DNA of 64,000 nucleotides from Prevotella sp. E13-27 (GCF_023217965.1 NZ_JALPSC010000001.1:248001-312000), one strand, 5' to 3'. Shown: positions 51,743 through 60,608, numbered from the stretch's first letter. Notes: generated from the letters alone by a model not told the origin. Program-made: numbers and translations.

Positions 51743-51783
51743 CACACTTACTACAAAATAACAAAAACAATCGAGTTATAACT

Positions 51784-52578
51784 ATGAGAAAACTATTTAT
51801 TCTTATTGGATTAATGATTACTGTTGAAATTGCAATGGCAAAAACAACATATATTCCAAAGTACACTTCATATATACACATAGTTAATGGTAATGACACA
51901 ATTGTTGTAGCAGATAGCGTAAGTGAAATAGAATTAGCTGAGCGTAGCGGACTTTTCTCTATTAGAGTCGAGCACGAAGAAGTTAACAAAGAGAAAGTAA
52001 AAGCTATAAAACGTGCAAAAAGGGCTGTTGGATGGATGTCGTTTTCGGCAGCGATGTCATCGGTGTCCACATCGCTATCAAGTAATAATCTTCAATACTA
52101 TGTTAGATCACAAAACACAAATGTTGCATTTCACTTATTAGACCTTTACAACAATAACGCTATTAAAGAACAGAAGTTGAATACCGATGTTTGGATTGAT
52201 AACACAAGTGACAAGGAGATAATGATTAATGATACAGAGCGTGGTCTTATGTGGTATGTCAAGCCTCGCCAAACGTTACATATTACTCCTAACAATCCAG
52301 ACGTTCAGTCTTTGCGAATAAGCGATATTAATAATCAGAATGTGAACTATGCAGTGATAGCCACAGGTAACTATACGTTGAAATGGGAAGTGGAATGGGA
52401 AGACAGTAATAGCTGGATTGTTTCCATTTACAAAGACTCTTACAACGAATATGCATATGACAAGCTCGACAGGTATAGACGAATTAACAAGGCTACATTT
52501 GTAGAAGAAGATATGACTATAGATGAGTATAAATCATTCATTGCGGAAGAAAAGAGAAAGAAAAAAATGAAGAAATAA
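51784..52578 (+). CDS. Orphan exported protein, AT-rich
   Basis: 264 residues from ATG at 51784, with a signal peptide (MRKLFILIGLMITVEIAMA). The promoter lies between this ATG and earlier in-frame codons. After a beta region, a small Ser-rich hydrophobic stretch (VGWMSFSAAMSSVSTSLSS) is followed by a domain with repeated beta strands (VWIDNTSDKEIMINDTERGLMWYV; YAVIATGNYTLKWEVEWE) and a Lys-rich tail. The codon use is clearly more AT-rich than the fucose genes before it. With the transposase next door this suggests recent gain. No family recognised. Confidence 0.7.
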   Translation: MRKLFILIGLMITVEIAMAKTTYIPKYTSYIHIVNGNDTIVVADSVSEIELAERSGLFSIRVEHEEVNKEKVKAIKRAKRAVGWMSFSAAMSSVSTSLSSNNLQYYVRSQNTNVAFHLLDLYNNNAIKEQKLNTDVWIDNTSDKEIMINDTERGLMWYVKPRQTLHITPNNPDVQSLRISDINNQNVNYAVIATGNYTLKWEVEWEDSNSWIVSIYKDSYNEYAYDKLDRYRRINKATFVEEDMTIDEYKSFIAEEKRKKKMKK

Positions 52579-52638
52579 TTCATATTCTTCAGTTATCTAT
52601 ATTCAATTTCTTTTTAGTTTAACTCACTTTGCCAAAAG

Positions 52639-53745
52639 CTATTGCTTACAAATCTCAGCAGCTATGTCATTGAGTTGTAGGCATCGCTGACGCATGTTTG
52701 TTATCTTCTCATTTTGGTAGGGGAAGGGAGCAAGGACAAGCAGACGACCTTCGCTGCAAGCTTGCAGGTAGCGAGGTTTGGGTTTAAAAAATGGTGACAA
52801 TCCGTTGAGCAGAAGAACGATTAGGGGAAGACCTTTCTCCAGTGCTGCGGTGGCTATCTGCTGTTCGCCTGGACTGATACAAGGTGATACGAGGACGGCT
52901 CCATCAATTTCTACTTTTTCCAGAATAGCAGTTTTCTTTTGTTCTATCTCCTGTGGATAGAGGTGACGCGAGCACTGAACTTGTATTTTCTCAGGATTGT
53001 CAAGAAGAAAACGGTTACCTATAGCTTGCATCCCCATGCCAGCAACGGTAAGTGTGCCAAGCTGTGTAAAGAACTCTGGATGCTGACGTTTTATCCAAAG
53101 ACGGTGCGGATTATCATCAAGGTAGGCAAAGGCACGATCTAGTTGACCTTTATGCATTAGTATGCGATCATTGTACCCTTGTTCCCATAGCTTGCCATGC
53201 GTCCTGCCGGCAGCAGTGTGTCTATTCTGCTTCTCCTGTACTGATAGCGCAGGGTATATAGATAAGGATGTTCCCATTATTCCCAATTCTCGTGCAGCTT
53301 TCCTTGTCCCTATCTTGAATCCTTCAATGATTTTGCCGAGGGGTTTTTCCATATTTTCATGTACAAAAAGGATACCATGGATATGATCAGGCATAATACA
53401 GAGTTTCATAACCTCCACCTCAGGATGAAAGTATGGTATAGACATCCAACACTCTTTCACCTTCTCACCCATAGGTGAAAGTTCAACATATGCACTTTCC
53501 AGATTTTTACTCCCATTTATGCCAATTTCCTTTTCGTCATTGACAGTACTTTCTTTAATGATACCTTTTAGCATCCCTAATAGCGGTCTCCTACCTTCAA
53601 TGGCAATGGTAATCATATAGATGCCTCGTTTGCAGTAGTCAAATCCCTGCATGCGACGCTTCATGGAAGGCTTTTTCCCTTTTGCCCATAACTTCCACTT
53701 CGGTTTTTCTTCTTCAGGCTTAGACAAGTCTTCCCAGTCTTTCAT
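52639..53745 (-). CDS. Y1 (RAYT-like) transposase fused to a DprA/SLOG-like domain
   Basis: 368 residues from ATG at 53745. Residues about 30-225 are a Y1 transposase of the REP-associated (RAYT) kind: the HUH motif is PDHIHGI (His about 120 and 122) and the nucleophile Tyr is probably Y191 (WEQGYNDRILMHK), followed by the family end YLDDNPHRLW. The C-terminal 140 residues are not part of a normal RAYT. They resemble the Rossmann-like DprA/SLOG fold: GAVLVSPCISPGEQQIATAA, ALEKGLPLIVLLLNGLSP, RYLQACSEGRLLVLAPFP. The last segment lines up with the end of DprA's core where a G-[LI]-L-x-[SE] and P follow. No flanking terminal repeats of an IS element were seen. Confidence 0.82.
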   Translation of the reverse strand: MKDWEDLSKPEEEKPKWKLWAKGKKPSMKRRMQGFDYCKRGIYMITIAIEGRRPLLGMLKGIIKESTVNDEKEIGINGSKNLESAYVELSPMGEKVKECWMSIPYFHPEVEVMKLCIMPDHIHGILFVHENMEKPLGKIIEGFKIGTRKAARELGIMGTSLSIYPALSVQEKQNRHTAAGRTHGKLWEQGYNDRILMHKGQLDRAFAYLDDNPHRLWIKRQHPEFFTQLGTLTVAGMGMQAIGNRFLLDNPEKIQVQCSRHLYPQEIEQKKTAILEKVEIDGAVLVSPCISPGEQQIATAALEKGLPLIVLLLNGLSPFFKPKPRYLQACSEGRLLVLAPFPYQNEKITNMRQRCLQLNDIAAEICKQ

Positions 53746-53780
53746 GGTGTTACTTTTGTTGTAATGAAACTGCATTGTAA

Positions 53781-53799
53781 ACTGCGCTACTAGCGCAGT
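53781..53799. repeat. Perfect palindrome upstream of the transposase
   Basis: ACTGCGCTA-C-TAGCGCAGT, a 9-bp stem with a one-base centre. It includes the stop codon of the B3/B4-domain gene. Confidence 0.75.
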
Positions 53800-54467
53800 C
53801 TACAGGGATAAAACATAACGGTGCCGCCGTCGCTTTTGCAATACTTTCGCAAAAGCGACTGGATATAGACGGCATTCTCATGCACACGCTGGGAATTGCC
53901 GTCATATCCGTTTATAAGGACTATGAGATGAGTGGTATCGATAGTCATCTTGGTGCGTTCATTGTCACTTGTCGGTGTGCCAACGCCACCGATAGCGTCA
54001 CGATAGACAGGAAGACCGTGAATATTTATCATGCCGCGACCGATGCCCTCATAGGGTTCACCTTCGCGACCGATGCCAAGCGTCAGTGTGTCGCCAACGA
54101 ACTTATCTGCATCGAAACCGCCGATGCTGTAGCCATAGGCAATGGAAGCAAGATTGACAAGGTCAACAAGCGTGTCACGCTGATAAAGCTCTTTTCCTTG
54201 AAGAACACGGCGAATGAGTGCTTCAGAAGCAGGGCGATAACGTGAAGGATCCTTGCCACATGCCTTATAGACACGACGTGTAGCAGCAATGGATGTAAGA
54301 TCCTTCAAGGTCTCAGTAGTCAACTCTTCACGGAACTTATTGCCCATAACTTCAATCTCCTTCCAGAGTTCTTCGCAATAAGGAGTGTTTACCACACGAG
54401 CATCAACGCATGCTCCCACAAACTCAGGGCACACGCTACTAATCTCATCAGAAACAATGATGTTCAT
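53790..54467 (-). CDS. B3/B4-domain protein (PheT-like)
   Basis: 225 residues, no signal. Matches the stand-alone B3/B4 (tRNA-editing-type) domain of phenylalanyl-tRNA synthetase beta: FVGACVDARVVNTPYCEELW; DPSRYRPASEALIRRVLQGKELYQRDTLVDLVNLASI, then GGFDADKFVGDTLTLGIGREGE. Stand-alone members are thought to clear mischarged tRNA or free amino-acid adducts; not proven. It lies 45 nt after the PurF-like gene on the same strand. The end of the gene (YCKSDGGTVMFYPCRLR) is coded by palindromes. Confidence 0.82.
   Translation of the reverse strand: MNIIVSDEISSVCPEFVGACVDARVVNTPYCEELWKEIEVMGNKFREELTTETLKDLTSIAATRRVYKACGKDPSRYRPASEALIRRVLQGKELYQRDTLVDLVNLASIAYGYSIGGFDADKFVGDTLTLGIGREGEPYEGIGRGMINIHGLPVYRDAIGGVGTPTSDNERTKMTIDTTHLIVLINGYDGNSQRVHENAVYIQSLLRKYCKSDGGTVMFYPCRLR
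53829..53859. repeat. 11-bp perfect inverted repeat in the B3/B4 gene
   Basis: GTCGCTTTTGC (53829-53839) and GCAAAAGCGAC (53849-53859) around a 9-base loop. It is coding (SLLRKYCKSDG), and sits 85 nt from the transposase start. Confidence 0.85.
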
Positions 54468-54512
54468 AGCAAAAAGAATAACAGAACGACAAAGACTGAT
54501 AACAGCCAGACA

Positions 54513-56000
54513 TTATCCAAAGAACTCACCCTCGCCCTGCTGATGGTCATAGCTGCTACCATCGAAGCAGTGAGTACAGATGTCCTTCTTCGGGAGGCCG
54601 ATGGAATCAACAAGGTCCTCAATCTTTGCAAACTTCAGCGTTGTAAGTCCCAGACGACGTGCTATCTCCTTCACCATACGCTCATATTCTGGTGTGCCAG
54701 CCTCTGAGTAACGGTCAAGATTTGTCTTGTCATCACCCTCGAAATCGCGTATTATCTGGCGAGTAATAAGCTCAAGATCGCTCTTAGAGCTAGTGAAGCC
54801 GATGAACGGACAACCATAGACAAGCGGTGGACAAGATATGCGCACATGCACCTCTTTAGCTCCGTTCTCGAAGAACTCTCGCACGTTGTCACGCAGCTGT
54901 GTGCCACGAACAATACTATCGTCACAGAACACCACGCGCTGATCTCTCAGCAGTGCTTCGTTAGGAATAAGCTTCATCTTTGCCACGAGGTCACGACGTG
55001 TCTGGTTTCCTGGTGTGAAAGAGCGTGGCCATGTAGGAGTATATTTCAGGACAGCACGCTTATATGGTACTTTGGCACCATCGGCATATCCAAGCGCCAT
55101 GCCGACACCAGAGTCAGGAATACCACAGACGAGGTCTGCATCTACATCGTCCTGCTCACCCATCTTCTTTCCGTTGCGTTCGCGGACAGCTTCGGTGTTT
55201 ATGCCCTCATAGCATGAAGCGGGGAATCCGTAATAAACCCAAAGGAAAGAGCATATCTGACAACGTTTGAATGCCTGTTGAAGAACCTCTATACCATCGG
55301 CACGCAGACGAACAATCTCGCCCGGACCGACGTCACGCAGAGGCTTAAAGCCCAAGTTTGGGAAGCTTGTAGATTCACTTGAAGCGGCGTATGAAGAAAG
55401 AGTCCACTCCACCAGCTCGCCATTGGCAAGGCGTTTCTGACAGCGTTCTTCCTTCTTACCGATTACTATAGGTGTACGTCCGAGGAAGTCGCGGGCAGCG
55501 ATGATACCATCCTCGGTAAGGATGAGCATTGAGCACGAGCCCTTAATCTTCTGATAGACGCGGTTGATGCCATCTACAAACGTATTGCCCATGTTTATGA
55601 GTAGTGCCACAAGCTCCGTCTGGTTGATATTATTGGCCGACATCTCACTGAGATGCATGCGTTGAGCGAGCAACTCGTCAGCTATCTCACGCAGATTATT
55701 GATCTTCGCCACTGTAACGACAGCATAGCGGCCGAGATGTGAATTTACAATAATAGGCTGCGGGTCGGTGTCACTTATTACTCCAAGACCTTGGCAGCCT
55801 TTAAAATCATCGAGTTCGTCTTCGAACTTCGAACGGAAATAGTCGCGCTCCAGCGAGTGAATACTTCTTGTGAAGCCACGCTCAGAATCGAAGGTTACAA
55901 GACCTGCACGCTTTGTGCCCAGATGTGAATTGTAGTCGGTTCCGTAAAACAAGTCGTTTACGCAATCTTTGGTTGATATAGTTCCAAAAAAGCCACCCAT
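54513..56000 (-). CDS. PurF-like amidophosphoribosyltransferase without the catalytic Cys
   Basis: 495 residues. The phosphoribosyl half is intact: the PRPP loop reads VFCDDSIVRGTQL (about 355-367) and the iron-sulfur cysteines expected in Bacillus-type PurF are present (CSFLWVYYGFPAS, CPPLVYGCPF, ICTHC). But the protein begins MGGFFGTIST, where PurF has a Cys at position 2 after processing (MCGVFGI). Without that Cys it cannot release ammonia from glutamine in the usual way. The rest of the N-terminal Ntn fold is kept (GTKRAGLVTFD). It could be ammonia-dependent, regulatory, or a paralog with another substrate. Confidence 0.85.
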   Translation of the reverse strand: MGGFFGTISTKDCVNDLFYGTDYNSHLGTKRAGLVTFDSERGFTRSIHSLERDYFRSKFEDELDDFKGCQGLGVISDTDPQPIIVNSHLGRYAVVTVAKINNLREIADELLAQRMHLSEMSANNINQTELVALLINMGNTFVDGINRVYQKIKGSCSMLILTEDGIIAARDFLGRTPIVIGKKEERCQKRLANGELVEWTLSSYAASSESTSFPNLGFKPLRDVGPGEIVRLRADGIEVLQQAFKRCQICSFLWVYYGFPASCYEGINTEAVRERNGKKMGEQDDVDADLVCGIPDSGVGMALGYADGAKVPYKRAVLKYTPTWPRSFTPGNQTRRDLVAKMKLIPNEALLRDQRVVFCDDSIVRGTQLRDNVREFFENGAKEVHVRISCPPLVYGCPFIGFTSSKSDLELITRQIIRDFEGDDKTNLDRYSEAGTPEYERMVKEIARRLGLTTLKFAKIEDLVDSIGLPKKDICTHCFDGSSYDHQQGEGEFFG

Positions 56001-56040
56001 AAATGTAACGTTATCGCTGTCTCGAATTTAAAAAAGCGGT

Positions 56041-56049
56041 GCAAAGTTA
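56041..56049 (-). promoter_or_regulatory. -7 promoter element of the PurF-like gene
   Basis: TAACTTTGC on the minus strand, about 40 nt before the ATG at 56000. Confidence 0.6.
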
Positions 56050-56123
56050 CGAAGATTTTTGTTTTTTCTTGAAACCTGCACCACTTTTTTTATTCTCAAA
56101 CGTGATTTTTATCTCTATTCTAT

Positions 56124-58022
56124 TTACTTCTGTAGCTTAAGCAGGAAGCCACCTTCCGACAGACATGGTATGGTGAGCGTCTTGCTTTTCTTTACAACAT
56201 CGTGATTAACAACGATTTTCTCCTGCTTGTCACCGTCAGTGAAAGACGTCATCTTATAAGAGCCTCCACCAAGGAAGTCAAGTGGGATGTTGAATGTCAC
56301 AGGATGCACTTCACCGTTAGCAGCTTTCTTCTCTGCGCAGATGCCTGCCACATACCATGTCTTTCCGCTGCGACGAGCCACAACGAAAGACTCGCCAGGA
56401 TAACCTGTCACAAAGCGTGTCTCGTCCCACACAACAGGGACCTCACTCATGTGTTGCTGAGCCTCAGCTACCAAAGACGTAAAGCCTGCAGGACGATCTG
56501 CCCAGTGCTGTACACCTGACTCGAAAGCCACTGACAGTGCCAGCTCATGCGCAAAGCTCGTCCTATGAGGATGCTGAGAATTGGTGAATGCCACCGGTGT
56601 GTAGTCCATAGGTCCCACCACATTACGAGTATAGGGGAGCAGACAGTTGATACGCGAGCCGTTGGAAGTCATATAGGGGCTGTTGTTATACTGCTCAGCA
56701 CCATAGACAGCCTCCTGCGACATAAGGTGCGGATAGGTGCGGCTCCATCCTCGAGGCAGCGTACAGCCGTGGAAGTTAACCATCATCTCGTGCTTTGCAG
56801 CATCATCGAGGATGTCAAGATAATAGTTCATCATCTTCTGCTTGTCACTCTCGAAGAAGTCAACCTTCACACCTACGACGCCGAGCTTCTTCAGCCATGT
56901 GAACTCCTCGTCACGGTTCTTATGAGTGAGCATGCGGTCCAACGGAGTAGCACGCACATAGGTATGGTCACCACCTGAGTTATACCACATCCAAGGCTTG
57001 ATACCCTTTGACAGAGCGTATGCCACAGCATCTTCAAGGTGTCCTCCGTTGGTCATGGCATCCCACTCCCAGTCGAAGAGCACATATTCCCACCCCATCT
57101 GCTTTGCCAAGTCAACATACTCGCAGCAGGTCTTGTAGTCCTTCGTACCATGATTATATGCCCAGTAGATCCATGCTGCACGTCCTGGTTTTATCCATTC
57201 GGCCGTGAGCGGGATGGAAGGAGCGTCACTCACATCATCTACAAGTGTTGACTCCACCACATCGCCGAGGGAGCCAATGATAGCGACACGCCAAGGAGAC
57301 TGCCACTGACCATCCCATGATGGTTTCACGTCGCCCTGTCCGCGTCCTTCCCACTGTTGTGGATAGCTCACCTTATACCAGTCTTCATCAGCGTAATTAG
57401 AAAGATGTGTGGCGCAGTACATGCGTGTGATATTGGCCTCTGTAAGCAACACAAACGTTCCGTTATTCTCGTAGAGTGCCGGATAGCCCCACTCTCCCCT
57501 CTTGCCCGTATGGTCCTGATAAGGGAAGTCACCCTCATAGCTGGTTACATATTTCTGAAGCCAGCGATGAGCATTGGCAGGCATTCCGTAAGCCGTCAAC
57601 TCGTCTGTGAACACGCGGCTCTTGGCCTCAGCAAGTATGTAGCGGAATGCTATGCCGTCGTTAAACAGGCGTAGTTCCACGTCCATTGGAGTACCTGCAT
57701 CGTTTTTCAAGGTCAGCACAGAACTAACAAACTGCTTGTTCACTTTCAACTGCTTTCCGCGGATATTCTCGTAAGCCAACTTTTGCTTCTCCGGCTTTGA
57801 CATGCCAACAATAGTCAGTCCTTCAGCCATGCGCTCCGAACCCAAGTCAAGTCCCAGCTGTGCACGAAACAATAACAGTCCGTAACAATCTTTCACCACC
57901 AGCATGGTCTTGTCGCTAACCTGTTCGGTTTCTACAATTAGCTTTCCGTCGGGACTTTTCACAGCAGCCGATGATGTGATAGCTGCCACCAACAGCAACA
58001 CAAATGTCAATACTCTTTTCAT
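56124..58022 (-). CDS. GH97 glycoside hydrolase, retaining type likely
   Basis: 632 residues from ATG at 58022 with signal peptide (MKRVLTFVLLLVAAITSSAA); ten upstream codons come from the repeat. GH97 landmarks: N-terminal beta-super-sandwich, then the TIM barrel with WIYWAYNHGTKDYKTCCEYVDLAKQMGWEYVLFDWEWD and GVKVDFFESDKQKMMNYY. The Asp in VKVDF sits where the retaining GH97 alpha-galactosidases have their nucleophile; inverting SusB-type enzymes use Glu at other places. So alpha-galactosidase is more likely than alpha-glucosidase (moderate). Calcium site and C-terminal beta domain are present. Cotranscribed after GH115. Confidence 0.9.
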   Translation of the reverse strand: MKRVLTFVLLLVAAITSSAAVKSPDGKLIVETEQVSDKTMLVVKDCYGLLLFRAQLGLDLGSERMAEGLTIVGMSKPEKQKLAYENIRGKQLKVNKQFVSSVLTLKNDAGTPMDVELRLFNDGIAFRYILAEAKSRVFTDELTAYGMPANAHRWLQKYVTSYEGDFPYQDHTGKRGEWGYPALYENNGTFVLLTEANITRMYCATHLSNYADEDWYKVSYPQQWEGRGQGDVKPSWDGQWQSPWRVAIIGSLGDVVESTLVDDVSDAPSIPLTAEWIKPGRAAWIYWAYNHGTKDYKTCCEYVDLAKQMGWEYVLFDWEWDAMTNGGHLEDAVAYALSKGIKPWMWYNSGGDHTYVRATPLDRMLTHKNRDEEFTWLKKLGVVGVKVDFFESDKQKMMNYYLDILDDAAKHEMMVNFHGCTLPRGWSRTYPHLMSQEAVYGAEQYNNSPYMTSNGSRINCLLPYTRNVVGPMDYTPVAFTNSQHPHRTSFAHELALSVAFESGVQHWADRPAGFTSLVAEAQQHMSEVPVVWDETRFVTGYPGESFVVARRSGKTWYVAGICAEKKAANGEVHPVTFNIPLDFLGGGSYKMTSFTDGDKQEKIVVNHDVVKKSKTLTIPCLSEGGFLLKLQK

Positions 58023-58041
58023 ATTATTTCGATAAATACTT

Positions 58042-58098
58042 ACCTCTAACATCTCACCTCTTATCTCTTATCTCTCACCTCTTACCTCTCACCTTTAA
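58042..58098. repeat. Heptamer-like microsatellite (CTCTCAC family)
   Basis: Copies of CTCACCT/CTTATCT in the GH115-GH97 gap and overlapping the end of the GH115 gene (its last residues KGER are coded by the first repeat). Confidence 0.85.
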
Positions 58099-60553
58099 CT
58101 TCAGGTCCAACATATGACTCACGCAGTCCGCCCCAGTCAACTACTACGCGCTGAACTATCTGTCCTTCATCAACGGTGTGTAGCGTCAGCTGATGCGTAA
58201 CCATCTGCTTGTTGACAGCGAAGCGGAAACGACGGGAGAATCCGTTACGCATAACCTGATCTTTCCACGTGCGGCTGTACTCCTTAAACAGGTTTGTCAG
58301 CACCTGCATACTACTGCCATCGACAGACAATCCCACACGGTTATTCTTACCTGGATATAAAGGCCACAGTGGAACGACATGAAGCACCACATCAACACTG
58401 TCGGCATCGATACAAGGCAGTGTATATGTCGCTGTGCCGCCATTAAGCTGAACACTTCTCCAGTCATAACCCATGCCTTCTATAATGGTTACTTCACCTG
58501 ATTTCTTATCATAGCGAGCAAGGTCAACGACATGCATGCGACTATATTTTTCTTCTGAGGGACAAGTCACATCAACAGGTGTGTCAGCAATGTCAGACGC
58601 GACAGTCAGCGCGGGCATATTGTGATAGAGCGACACATAGCCTGGCGGAACAGTCATCATGTGACGCCACTTGCCATTGAGCATATTATTATAGCGGGCA
58701 GTAAGAGCGCTTATGCTGTCATAAGCCTGACGCGACTGGCGAGCAGCCCAGTTCCCCTCGTCAGGGCGCAGCTTGCCAGCAAGTTCCTGGTTCAACTGTG
58801 CCATGAGGAACTTACGGTTCATCTGACAGGATGCCTGAACAGGGTACTGAACCAGTTCAAAGAAAGCCGGACGACTCTCAGCAGGCAGTTGGAGGCTTAG
58901 GTGCTGAGCCTCATCGCTTATGCGGGCATAGTCAGAAAGGCGGTGCTGTGCCTCGTGGTAATTGACAAACGAGAACTCTGTTGACTTCAGTCCTGAGTGC
59001 TCACGATCGTCCCACTGATACTCCCAACCCATATACTCAGGCTTACGACTCCATGCTAGACGATAGTATTCATTCATCAGCTGTTGACAGTCAACGCCGA
59101 ATAATGTAGAGAGAATGGAAGCCTGATGACGATTCGCTGTCTTATGGTCAAAAGCTGCAAAGTCCCATGCCATGTCGAAGAATGTCTGCATTCCAAGCTC
59201 CATTGGCTTTATGTCACCAACATTAAGCAGCCAGTAGCGGTCGGCACCTGCATCGTAGGCTTTCTTCAGCTCATTGTACATGAGCGCTGGCGGTGTGGTG
59301 TTCAGCCAGAGATAGTCATGCGGTGCACCAAGATAAGACAGATGGTAATAGACTCCTGAGCCTCCGCTACGCTTCTGTTCCTCTGGATTTGCCACACGCT
59401 TCATGTAGCCATAGTTGTCATCCACCCATACAAGGGTTATGTCGTCGGGCAGTTTGAGGCCATTCTCATAGATATCCATGGTCTCCTTGTAAGGGACAAA
59501 AATCTGAGGAATGGCTGTAGCTTTCTTACCTATGTGTTTCTCCAACATCGCGCGCTGGTCCATGATGACGGTATCCAACAGTAGCGTACGTTCGTTTATA
59601 GGAAGGTTGCCACGTAGTCCGGCATCGTGAAGGCCGCGCATGGCAACTGTGTATATATTCTCATAGCGTGATGCCTCAGTCAGGCGGTCATCCCATTTCT
59701 TCATAATGGTTTTGCGGTTGGTCTTGTAGTTCCAGTCGCCGTCGCGTTTCTGGTTCCACTCGTTGCTGTCGGCATTGTTCAGCAACAGCGGTTCACAGTG
59801 GCTCGTGGTAATCATTATGCCATACTCATCAGCCACGACCTTGTTCTGAGCTATTGTGTAGAAAGCGTGTGTGCATGGGTGCATGGCGGGAGCAAGCATA
59901 TTTGCTTTCAGACGAAGAAGAAGCTCACATACACGAGCATAGGTTTTAGGACCAATGTCGCCCGTCTCTGGCTCGTAGGTCTTAGCGGCCCAAGGCTGCA
60001 GGCCCCAGTCTTCATCGTTGATAAAAATTCCGCGATATTTCACCGAAGGCTCGCCCGAGGCATAGTAGAAGGCGGGAAGAGACACATCAGGATTCTTTTT
60101 CACTGGCACGTCAGCCCACCAATACCATGGTGACACGCCAATGCGCTGACTCACGTCATAGATGCCGTAGATGGTGCCACGCATGTCACTACCAGCAATT
60201 ATCAGCTGAGGTTCAGAACCTTCAGTAACGCTCACCACATAGCTCTCCCAACGATTCTTCAGATCTTTTTCTTTCAGACATCCCTGCTTTATCAGCTTAG
60301 AGATAAGCTTACTTCTTCCGTATGTACCTATTATTATATTAGCATTCTTTATCTTCTTGTCTGTCAGCAAGGGTCTATAGTCTGTCACCAACTGAATATC
60401 ATTCTGCAGGTCGCCAATGGCTCTCACCACCTGCTTTGGTTCGTTTGATGAATACTCTATGGAAGAATTGCGTAGCAAGAGATCATTGCCATGTGATTTC
60501 AATGGCAGCAGACAAATGAACAATAATGTTAGAAAAGCTGAGAAACGTGTCAT
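58082..60553 (-). CDS. GH115 xylan alpha-1,2-glucuronidase
   Basis: 823 residues with signal peptide (about 1-22). GH115 features: LIIAGSDMRGTIYGIYDVSQRIGVSPWYWWADVP, VKYRGIFINDEDWGLQPWA, LKANMLAPAMHPCTHAFY, and ITLVWVDDNYGYMKR. The enzyme removes (4-O-methyl)-glucuronic acid from xylan side chains. A C-terminal beta-domain (RVVVDWGGLRESYVGPE) ends the protein. Cotranscribed with GH97 (62 nt between the stop and the next ATG). Together they indicate hemicellulose use; no xylanase is in the window. It starts 58 nt after the trkH stop. Confidence 0.92.
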   Translation of the reverse strand: MTRFSAFLTLLFICLLPLKSHGNDLLLRNSSIEYSSNEPKQVVRAIGDLQNDIQLVTDYRPLLTDKKIKNANIIIGTYGRSKLISKLIKQGCLKEKDLKNRWESYVVSVTEGSEPQLIIAGSDMRGTIYGIYDVSQRIGVSPWYWWADVPVKKNPDVSLPAFYYASGEPSVKYRGIFINDEDWGLQPWAAKTYEPETGDIGPKTYARVCELLLRLKANMLAPAMHPCTHAFYTIAQNKVVADEYGIMITTSHCEPLLLNNADSNEWNQKRDGDWNYKTNRKTIMKKWDDRLTEASRYENIYTVAMRGLHDAGLRGNLPINERTLLLDTVIMDQRAMLEKHIGKKATAIPQIFVPYKETMDIYENGLKLPDDITLVWVDDNYGYMKRVANPEEQKRSGGSGVYYHLSYLGAPHDYLWLNTTPPALMYNELKKAYDAGADRYWLLNVGDIKPMELGMQTFFDMAWDFAAFDHKTANRHQASILSTLFGVDCQQLMNEYYRLAWSRKPEYMGWEYQWDDREHSGLKSTEFSFVNYHEAQHRLSDYARISDEAQHLSLQLPAESRPAFFELVQYPVQASCQMNRKFLMAQLNQELAGKLRPDEGNWAARQSRQAYDSISALTARYNNMLNGKWRHMMTVPPGYVSLYHNMPALTVASDIADTPVDVTCPSEEKYSRMHVVDLARYDKKSGEVTIIEGMGYDWRSVQLNGGTATYTLPCIDADSVDVVLHVVPLWPLYPGKNNRVGLSVDGSSMQVLTNLFKEYSRTWKDQVMRNGFSRRFRFAVNKQMVTHQLTLHTVDEGQIVQRVVVDWGGLRESYVGPEVKGER

Positions 60554-60560
60554 ATCTGGG

Positions 60561-60608
60561 TCTTGGTTTTAGTTTTGGTTTTCGTCTTCGTTTTGGTTTT
60601 CGTCTTTG
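60561..60608. repeat. TTTTGG/TTTTCG repeats upstream of GH115
   Basis: Alternating GGTTTT and CGTCTTCG/CGTCTTTG units in the 58-nt gap between the trkH stop and the GH115 start; on the coding strand it is a purine-rich (AAAACC) leader. Confidence 0.7.

Noticed and set aside
52639..53745. Whole IS200/IS605 element
   Set aside because: No TnpB, no left-end/right-end hairpins bounding the gene as an IS, and the protein is of the RAYT subgroup.
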